A DNA stretch of 18,897 nt from NCBI RefSeq assembly GCF_000188695.1, contig NW_004754930.1, forward strand, positions 1,362,017 through 1,380,913. The letters run 5' to 3'. This document shows, piece after piece, positions 1 to 12,778 of the stretch (the stretch's first letter is position 1; each line of letters opens with the position of its first letter). This DNA comes from Salpingoeca rosetta (Eukaryota > Opisthokonta > Choanoflagellata > Craspedida > Salpingoecidae). The translations under genes and the position numbers were made by a program. The notes under the pieces were generated by a model. It had not been told where the DNA came from, did not search any database, and saw nothing but the letters and a program-made list of their open reading frames with translations.

Positions 1-228
1 GCTGAGGAGGCCAAATGAACCCCAAACCGAAGCATGCAACGCACACTATGGTCTTCCAGAAAACGAAAGCATGAGAAAGCAGAGGTGAACAGAGAAGCAA
101 CGAGATACACACAGAGAAAAAAGGGGAGAAGGGAAATAAAGAAGCCTCACACGCACACCAACAGATGGCCACCATGCATCATCAAGTCATCCGCAACCAC
201 TCACGAACTCCGCAGCCCCCGCACCCGT
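1..228. other. 3' flank of the LRR gene, no gene seen
   Basis: This stretch lies beyond the TGA stop of the minus-strand gene ending at 229. It is purine-rich on the plus strand at 60-150 and shows no conserved coding pattern. Open frames here are short, or are extensions of frames antisense to the LRR gene. It probably holds the 3'UTR. I saw no clear AATAAA on the minus strand. Confidence 0.4.
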
Positions 229-1226
229 TCACATCGCCTTGCTCCTCTTGCTCTTGTTCTCCTCAAACACCACCTTCTCCCCCTCGTCGTCATCTTCGTC
301 CTGCTGTTGCAGAGCCCTGCGCTCCGTCCCTCCACGCTGGCTGTGCATGACCAGGGGCAGCCCGCGCTCCCCGCTTGCTGTGTCGCTGCTGCTGCTGGCA
401 GTGGCGTTTATCGTGCAGTTGTTCATGCACAGGCGCTCAAAGGCATGCGCTGCGGGGACGTCGGTGAACGTGCAGCTGCCAAGACAGAGCTCACGCACGC
501 CGCCAAACGCGGCAAACCCCTCAAACGTGCAGTTGTTCAGAAGCATGGACTCCACGCCCTCCGTCGTGTGCAGCAGAAAGCGTTGCACCACATCCATCAT
601 CACCACTCCCGACACGTCCCACAGCCCAAGGCTCGGCATGCGCGGGCCGTCCACGCACACGAGGCGTGCACCTGCCACGGAGGCCACACCAGTGCAGTCT
701 TTCAACGTCACGCTGAGCTTCACTGCACTTTGGATAGCGCCCAGCACGCGGCACTGCTTCAACTGCATCCTCTTCGTCCGCTGCAGGCTGCACAGCCCCC
801 GCACACTAGGCGGCTCTGTCGTGCTGCTGCTGCTGCCGCGGCTGCTGCTGCGGATGTGCACCTCGGCCACGTGCGCCAGTGGCGATGCATCAAATACGCT
901 GGATGCATGCTGCTCCCCCACCATTACGTGGCACAGCCTCACGGCGGGCGGCAGCGCAGCCGACAGTGAGTCGGAGGGCAGGTCGAACAGCATCACCTCC
1001 GTCTTCTCGGGAATCGGCTGCGGGTCCCGCGCATACGCGGCTGATGCGCGCCCGTGCAGCTCCAGCAGGCGACAGCGCCCACCCAGCGCACGCAGCGCCG
1101 CGGGCGGCAGCTCAACGTCCAGCACACACACGTCGATGCGGGCACTCGGCAGCGCTGTGGTGATGGTGGTAAGAGTGTCACCGTCAGCAGCGGCATCGGG
1201 ATTGCCACCATCTTCACCGCCAGCAG

Positions 1227-1295
<69 letters not shown>

Positions 1296-3173
1296 GGTTG
1301 TCCCCGTTGTCACCATCGCCGCTACTGGTGGACGCGCACCGCAACTGGACACCCCGGTGGAGACCATCAGCACCACCATCAGCGTCGCCACCATGAGTAT
1401 CACCACCATCAGGGTCGCCATCAAGCAGTGGGATGTGCACATTGTACAGCCGCGGCAGGTTGACCAGGCGCAAGCGCGTGGCCGGGGCGCGCGTGCACCG
1501 CAGCGAGAAGAGCTCAGGACAGTCGCTCAGGTTGACGCTGTTCACGCCTCCTGTCACCGCCACCTCCACCTCCGTCACCGCGCACGCCTGCACTTCCAGC
1601 CTGTCAAGCTGTCTGCCGAAGAAGCCGACCGTCCCGAGTGTTGCAGACCTGGCCACCTCCATCGTGCCGCACTCGTCTGCCTTGAGCGAGACGCGGTGGA
1701 GAGCGGGGCAGTTGCTCACGTTAAGCCCCGCCACCTGGTGCACAGCGCGTATGTCCAGCGAGTGGAGCAAGTGGCACTCCACCACGCGTATGACGCCGGC
1801 GCGGTGCAGGTCGCACATGCGCACGGCAGCGAGGGCCCTGCAGTTGCTCAGCTGCACGGTGCCCACGGTGGCGTTGGCAATGTCGAACCGGGCGAGCGCG
1901 TGGCAGTCGCTGACCTCCACCTGCTGCACGAGCACGGCAGCAGGAATCGCCGGCACAGACAGCTCCTCGCAGCCGCGCGCCCGCAGGCGATCACGCGTGT
2001 CAGCACCGCACGTGACCTGCGTCACCGCGTCGCAGAACCGCAGCTCAACATGCATGGCGTTGGGCAGGTTCACATGACCTCGCAACCCAGCCACGTTGCC
2101 CAGCACAAAGCGCGTGGCGTGGAAGGTGAGGGTGCTGTCTGCAGAGCCGCCGGCGCCATGAACCACGTTGCAATCGATAATGCGCAGCTTGTTCGCGTTG
2201 CGCAGGGCGCCGATGTCGTCGATTTTCACGCCATGCAGCGTCACTTCCTGCGCATTCTTCAGCGGCGCCACGGAGGCCAGCAGGCGAACATCCCGGATAG
2301 TCAACCGCTCCACGCCAGCCAGCGCACCAATGCCAAGCGCATGCGTGCGCACGCTGCTGTTGTTGCCGCTGCTGTTGCCGTCGTCGTAGAAGTCCGAAAG
2401 AAAAATGCCCTGCACGCGTGTCAGCGTGCCCGCGATGCTGGTTTGCTGTGGCGACATGTGCCAATGCACGTCCTCCACATCGGTCAGCTCCAGGCAGTCA
2501 ATCCGTCCATTCCCCATGATGCACAGGCGACGTACGCGTGCAAGCCGCAGCCGCTCAAGCCTGGCGCGCGGGTAGATGCACAGGTAGTCAATGGCGGGAC
2601 ATCCAAGCACCTCCAGTGCTGCTTCAAGCACCCGCACGTCCTCGTCACCGCTGCACTCGCACTCCCGAATGCAGCACTCGCCCATCTTCATTGTGTGGCG
2701 GCGGCTGTTGTCGTTGATGGCCGTGGAGCGGGGGGCGGTCATGTCGCTGATGCCGCTGATGCCGCTGGTGTGGATGGTGGGATGGGCGGCGATAATGCCA
2801 CTGGTGTCGCTGGTGGGATGGGCGGCGATAATGTCGCTGGTGGGGTGGGCGGCGATAATGTCGCTGATGTCGCTGGTGTGGATGGTGGGATGGGCGGCGA
2901 TAATGTCGCTGGTGTGGATGGTGGGATGGGCGGCGATAATGTCGCTGATGTCGCTGGTGTGGATGGTAGGGTGGGCGGCGATAATGTCGCTGATGTCGCT
3001 GGTGTGGATGGTAGGGTGGGCGGCGATAATGTCGCTGGTGTGGATGGTAGGGTGGGCGGCGATGATGTCGCTGGTGGGGTGGGCGGCGATAATGTCGCTG
3101 ATGTCGCTGGTGTGGATGGTCGTGGGGTGGGCGGCGGTCATGTCGCTGATGCCGCTGGTGTGGATGGTCGTGG
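229..3173 (-). CDS. Leucine-rich-repeat-like protein, C-terminal part of a probable split gene
   Basis: One frame stays open from within a minisatellite (about 3173) to a TGA at 229-231. The first part is a run of 15-residue repeats such as IIAAHPTIHTSDISD. After this comes a Cys-rich turn and then a long leucine-rich-repeat-like region. Between about 1450 and 1920 the repeats have a 21-22 residue period with cores such as VEVSDCHAL, VQLSNCRAL, LNVSNCPAL and VNLSDCPEL. A tract of 22 Asp residues (1228-1293) divides this region from further LRR-like segments (LLNNCTF, LCLGSCTF, LCMNNCT) near the C-terminus. The end is basic (about KSKRSKAM). No signal peptide or membrane segment is visible. 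The ATG at 3139-3141 lies inside the repeats and is unlikely to be the true start. I infer that 3697-4759 is the N-terminal half. LRR solenoids usually bind protein partners; the function is unknown. Confidence 0.72.
1227..1295. repeat. (CAT)23 trinucleotide tract coding for poly-Asp
   Basis: There are 23 uninterrupted CAT units on the plus strand. In the LRR gene's minus-strand frame they read as GAT codons, giving His followed by 22 Asp. The absence of synonymous GAC codons points to recent slippage expansion. Confidence 0.97.
2733..3173 (-). repeat. In-frame 45/48-bp minisatellite (left block)
   Basis: Tandem units of about 45 bp, with 48-bp and shorter variants, occupy this block. On the minus strand each unit codes for IIAAHPTIHTSDISD or the 16-residue form MTAAHPTTIHTSDISD. 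Variation in unit length is always in multiples of three, so the frame is preserved. Some units lack the second TSD or ISD module. The array ends abruptly at about 3173 in the middle of a unit. Confidence 0.93.
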
Positions 3174-3696
3174 AACATCTATTTGGGTTCGTCGCTAGAA
3201 AACTACCAAGTACTTTCGGATATATATTGAATACGAGTCGCAGTTGGCACCTCCTACGAAGATGCCTTCACGATCACACCCGAGTTTCGTCATATACGTG
3301 GACGTGGCGTGTGTGCGCGAATCTTATCGGTAGAGCTCGCACCGATAGAGTAGATCAGGGAGGGGATCCGTGTAATTACTTATCAGGAACGATAGCCCTG
3401 TGAGGCCCCTAATTCACAACCTCATTCAAATAGTGAAACGTCGGAAGCATGCGTCCGGGTTCTCACGCCTTACCTCCCTCACGGCTATGGGCTCGTTAAA
3501 ATCCCAGGCCAGTGAAGATAGGCCTTCGACTACACGATACCATATAACATCTCGACCCTCTGCAGGGGGGATTTTGTTTAGATAGTCTCACATGACCGAT
3601 AAGTTCCTAATGAGGGCTGGATGTCGAGAACCATAAAGTAGGTTACCCCTACGGAACAGCCAGCTTCACAATGTGGCAAGTATGGTGTTACAATGA
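3174..3696. other. Unrelated ~523-bp segment interrupting the minisatellite
   Basis: The minisatellite breaks off at about 3173 with ...gtggatggtcgtgg and resumes at about 3697 with cgctggtgtggatgg. The sequence between has no microsatellite, no long open frame, no inverted terminal repeats that I can see and no target-site duplication. Its base usage looks close to even, unlike the biased, repeat-rich neighbours. It resembles random filler for an assembly gap. A genuine insertion or an intron is possible but less likely: the frame on either side runs into it and soon stops. Confidence 0.6.
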
Positions 3697-3988
3697 CGCT
3701 GGTGTGGATGGTCGTGGGGTGGGCGGCGATAATGTCGCTGATGTGGATGGTGTGGATGGTCGTGGGGTGGGCGGCGGTCATGTCGCTGATGTCGCTGGTG
3801 TGGATGGTCGTGGGGTGGGCGGCGGTCATGTCGCTGATGCCGCTGGTGTGGATGGTCGTGGGGTGGGCGGCGATAATGTCGCTGATGTCGCTGGTGTGGA
3901 TGGTCGTGGGGTGGGCGGCGGTCATGTCGCTGATGCCGCTGGTGTGGATGGTCGTGGGGTGGGCGGCGATAATGTCGCTGGTGTGGGT
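3697..3988 (-). repeat. In-frame 45/48-bp minisatellite (right block)
   Basis: This block has the same unit family as 2733-3173 and the same coding frame, mostly in 48-bp form (MTAAHPTTIHTSDISD and IIAAHPTTIHTSGISD). It is probably the continuation of the left array across the interruption. Confidence 0.92.
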
Positions 3989-4116
3989 GGTGGTGCTGCT
4001 GGCAGTGGCTGCTGTTGCCATGCGAGCGTATTCGGTTGCGGTGACGGTAGTGATGTCGTTGTCACTGTCGCAGCCACGCTTGCCACTCGCGTCCATCCAG
4101 CTGCTGGTGCTGTTGC

Positions 4117-4199
<83 letters not shown>

Positions 4200-4203
4200 G
4201 CAC

Positions 4204-4268
<65 letters not shown>

Positions 4269-4759
4269 CTGCTGTCGCTGTTGGTGTGGGTGCGCAGGGC
4301 ACAGGCCATGGTGTGCATGTCTGCAGGGCCAAGCCATACTACCATATCAGAGACGCCGGAGAAGCACACGCGGCCGTTGCGGGCAAACGCATCCAGGAAC
4401 GCCCGTGGCGGTGACGGCGGCAGATGCAGCTGCTCCAGGTCGCACGTCCACAGCACGCCAAGACGGGAGAGCACGCAGAACCGGGATTCAAGCCAGGTGC
4501 GCTCGGCGGCGTCGTTGCTGCTGGCGGGCGCTATCCAGCCCACGCCCGGTGCCTGGAACGCTTCCTTGAGACACCACTTGGGCAGGGAGTGGGGCAGGTC
4601 ATCATACGCCCACCGGCAGGTGAGAAAGAGGCGCAGGATGGTCTTGGCATGCTCCACCATGACCGTGGACCGCTGCGTGGCTGTCGGGCGCGGGTGCTGG
4701 CCATGCTGCATGAGGTGCGTGGCCACCACGGACAGCACGTGAGCAGTCACACTGTCCAT
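3697..4759 (-). CDS. N-terminal part of the probable split LRR gene, F-box-like start
   Basis: The frame opens with MDSVTAHVLSVVATHL at an ATG (4757-4759) that directly follows a non-coding-looking tract. About 120 residues of ordinary protein follow, with a helical, Trp-containing segment (FLTCRWAYDDLPHSLPKW) that loosely recalls an F-box. Next come two long Asp tracts separated by Gly-Ala, a short Ser/Thr-rich linker, and repeats of HTSDISDIIAAHPTTI type identical to those at 2733-3173. After about 3697 the frame enters unrelated sequence and stops at 3578. F-box proteins often pair an N-terminal F-box with LRRs as SCF ubiquitin-ligase substrate receptors, which would suit the LRR part downstream. 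The F-box assignment is weak; the link between the two parts is stronger. Confidence 0.62.
4117..4266. repeat. (CAT)27 and (CAT)21 tracts coding for poly-Asp
   Basis: Two pure CAT runs (4117-4197 and 4204-4266) are separated by cagcac. On the minus strand they encode two poly-Asp blocks separated by Gly-Ala. Pure GAT codon use indicates slippage expansion. This is the same repeat type as at 1227-1295, consistent with one gene. Confidence 0.96.
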
Positions 4760-5400
4760 CACTAGGGCTGAGCTGGTCGTGCTGTAGGTGCTGCTGCTGG
4801 TAGTGGTGGTGGTGGTGGTGGTGGTGGTGGTGGTGGTGGTGGTGGTAGCGGTTGCAATTCGCGACTGCTTGCTTGGAGGGGAAGGAGGGAGCTGGGAAAC
4901 TGGCTGTTGGGAAAGAGGAAATAAGGATGGGTAGAAGCCGAAAAGCGGTGAACCACGCTCCGAAGAGAGGGAGAGAGGGGGAAGAGAGAGAAGGGGGGGG
5001 GCAGACAGACGAAGAGGATGAACAAGAGAGAATGTGTGTGTGCGTGTGGGTGTGTATGTGAAGGAGAGGGGGTGTGCGAAAATGGCCAACACACACATGC
5101 ACATGCACACACAAAACAACAGCTGGATGAAGCAATGCCACCAAAGGGGAGTGCTACTGCCAAGGAAATGACAGCAGGAATGCAGAAGAAGCGAAAAAGA
5201 TGAAAAAGACGAGGAAAAAAAAAAAGGCGCGTGCTGGGTACTGCGTGGGCGTGCGCGAGTCACATTGTTGCGAGTGTCCGCCGTTTTGGTGGTACGTGTC
5301 TGCTTGTTGTTCGTTCGCAGCTTGGCCATCCAGAGCCTCACTGCCAGCACGCAATGAGCACAAAGCCAGCGGTTTTGTTGACGCCCAATGTCGCAACAAC
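4760..5400 (-). promoter_or_regulatory. 5' flank of the F-box-like/LRR gene
   Basis: The region is pyrimidine-rich on the minus strand (TTC/CTC runs at 4850-5040), with short CA/TG tracts at 5035-5115 and an A12 run near 5215. The coding frame stays open on the minus strand to 5350, but its translation is Ser/Pro/Phe low-complexity sequence with no conserved pattern, so I treat it as 5'UTR and promoter. No TATA box or other named element was recognised. Confidence 0.4.
4804..4846. repeat. (TGG)n tract just upstream of the start codon
   Basis: About 14 TGG units (ACC on the minus strand) lie about 45-85 bp upstream of the ATG at 4757-4759. They probably sit in the 5'UTR of the minus-strand gene. 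The frame is open through them as poly-Thr, so an upstream start cannot be wholly excluded. Confidence 0.9.
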
Positions 5401-6535
5401 CACACCTAGTTGCTCGGATTGGGTCGGATGAGTGCCAGCCAAGAGACGTCAGCTCAGTCTAAGGGATGTAGTGCTTCCCTTCCCTCCCAACTTTTGGAAA
5501 CCCGGACGCCCGCTGGCTGGCACACGATGGTACGCGCACCACACACGTGCGGCGTGTCCTGTCGACAGGAGAAGTGGTGTTGTGGTGTGAAAGTGTCTTG
5601 TGTTACATTCCACTTGGATGTCGGAGGACATGACACAGCATTGCAATGAAAGACGTCACATCACAACGTCACGCCACACCTCGACATGCAAATTGTAACC
5701 TCTGCACCCACTAGCACCTGACATGAGCTCGCACCTTTTGTTGGGGGCATGGCTTTTCGTGTTGCACTCATGTCAAGCCGAAAGTCACATGATGAGGTCC
5801 TGCTTGGCTTGTCGATGGCTTGCCTTGCTTTCTTTGCTGGTTTGCATCTTCTTGTTGTTTGGTGGTGGTGGTTGTAGAGGATTTATGGAAATTTTCAGCT
5901 AAAATTCAGTAACGGCGCCCACCACACCCTTGTCCTTCTTCAGTGCTCTGTGTTGTGTGTGTGTGTGTGTGTGCTCTTGTGTGTGTGCTGTGTGTGTGTG
6001 TGTAGGTGTGTCGTGTTGCTGTTGTGTGTTGCTGTTGTCTTGTGTATGTGTGTATGTGTATTGTTTCTTCTTTTCTTGGCTGCAACCAGCCTCAGCTCCG
6101 GAATCAATCCGGCCAAGTAACCAAAGGACCACAGCAAACACCGAAGAAAAGACCCACACACACGAAATTGTCATGTCACACACATAACTTCGAGGACTTA
6201 TATATTAGGCTCAACAGACACGCACACACACAACATAAGAACATACACCCACCCATCCACAATACCCTACTCACACAAAGGAAATACACTCACGGATGGG
6301 GTAAGAGAGCAGATGCCACGCAGCAGCAATGCAGGGAATAGAGGAAGATGGAAACGTAAGAGTCGGCAGTGAATGTGACGGTAGGCAATGGGGCCACAAG
6401 GCTGAGACCCCAGCCATATGCAAACAGAGAAGCGATTAAGGGCACGAATAGAAAAGGAACCAAGAGCGATGTGGGCATGACATGCACGGGTGAGCAACCA
6501 AAACCACAAGGGCTGGCTGGCCGGTTTCGTTTCGT
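5401..6535. other. Intergenic region, no gene recognised
   Basis: The region lies between the 5' flank of the LRR gene and the stop of HSP70, both on the minus strand. It contains short GT tracts (5955-6005) and an AT-rich spot (ttatatatta at about 6200). Open frames are below 115 codons and low in complexity. The part near 6535 should hold the HSP70 3'UTR. I saw no tRNA or other RNA gene. Confidence 0.45.
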
Positions 6536-8815
<2,280 letters not shown>

Positions 8816-9008
8816 AGTCAACATGCACATCAGTGGCAGGAGGTGTGACTGTGCAACATGAGCGTCATGTTGCTTCTTGATGGTTCTGGTTGGGCCCCTT
8901 GCGTCGCGCACGCGCGCCAAGAAACCAGAAGCACCTCGAACGAAATGAGTGCTGACCTTTGATGACTGTGCACAAGAAACCACTATCGAGACTGAAGTCA
9001 GTCGTGCA
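8816..9008 (-). promoter_or_regulatory. Upstream region of HSP70 / 3' flank of the MAO-like gene
   Basis: The spacer between two tandem minus-strand genes must hold the HSP70 promoter. A pair of GAA units spaced 10 bp apart (agaag...cgaac at about 8928-8942) is reminiscent of a partial heat-shock element but lacks a third properly phased unit. No TATA box was recognised. Confidence 0.35.
8853..8873. other. Perfect 9-bp inverted repeat with 3-nt loop
   Basis: Arms gcaacatga and tcatgttgc flank gcg. It lies between the MAO-like stop (9009) and the HSP70 5' region. It could be a symmetrical protein-binding site for HSP70 or a hairpin in the MAO-like 3'UTR. No heat-shock element of the standard three-unit type was found nearby. 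Confidence 0.6.
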
Positions 9009-12061
<3,053 letters not shown>

Positions 12062-12778
12062 CGCCGTCGTGCTTGCTTCAGTGGTCCGCGCGCAAAAAAA
12101 AAAAAGGACCAAAAGAAGAAGAGAAACGCACTATGCAAAATATGCTGTCGGAATTCAAATCTGGTCTCTTCCTACAACCCATCGTGACGATCTGCGCACG
12201 CCATGACGTCGTGCGGTTAGTTGCTTGCATCACATGTGTGCAACAGTGGTGCAGAAGATGCGTCATGTCATCCCCCGTGTGCGGAACGCAAGGAAGGCTC
12301 CAAGTGCAAGTGACTGCAAGCAAGCAGGAGGACTAGGACGCTCGCGCCCAGAGCGTTCACCTGGCTGCTCTGGTGCACGCAGGTAGTGAAAACTTGCGTC
12401 CGGTTTTCGTCAGTGGGCAGCAGCCATGGCACACACCACTGCACCAATGCACCAATGCACCGATGCTGCTGGAGACATGGAGACTCGTGTGTGGCAACAC
12501 TGCTAGCGCACGCAACAAGGGCAAGCCTACACTATCACGCCATTTCCCTTTGAACCCCCGAACAGCTCTGCTTCATTCCTATCACATCAGCGTAACAACT
12601 TCTTTCGCACTTGCGAACCCACTCTGTGATCGTCCCTACTTCGCCCAGTCACTCACTCCACTTTGATTCCACAGAAGACGGTTCTCCTGTTCTCCTTGTA
12701 CCTCGACCCATCCGCCTCTCCTTCTCACCCCGCCCCTTCACACATCCCACTCTGCCGCTCTGCTGCGCTGACAACGCC
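12062..12778. promoter_or_regulatory. Divergent intergenic region (MAO-like / TIR-ARM)
   Basis: The 717 bp between two head-to-head start codons should contain both promoters. It includes an A12 run (12095-12106), a short direct repeat of caccaatg (about 12441-12465), and a C/T-rich leader (about 12690-12770) directly upstream of the TIR-ARM start. The sequence ttgattccacag ending at 12674 could be a 3' splice site of a leader intron, but no donor was identified. No TATA box was recognised. Confidence 0.5.

Noticed and set aside
1054..3198. 714-codon plus-strand open frame opposite the LRR gene
   Set aside because: It contains poly-Ile from the CAT tract and GDNVADVAGVDG repeats from the minisatellite, with low-complexity sequence elsewhere. 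The minus frame shows periodic LRR cores, so this is its shadow.
3174..3696. Transposon insertion in the minisatellite
   Set aside because: No terminal inverted repeats, target-site duplication, poly-A tail or coding frame was found. An assembly-gap explanation fits better.
3578..5350. Upstream extension of the F-box-like frame from 4759 to 5350
   Set aside because: The translation is Ser/Pro/Phe/His low complexity and poly-Thr, typical of an untranslated leader. MDSVTAH at 4759 begins ordinary protein sequence.
5410..5649. 79-codon plus-strand frame in the intergenic region
   Set aside because: Another frame of similar length overlaps it on the minus strand, and neither shows conserved motifs, a good start context or splice structure.
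8919..8945. Heat-shock element upstream of HSP70
   Set aside because: Only two GAA units have correct 10-bp spacing. A third phased unit is missing, so I do not call an element.
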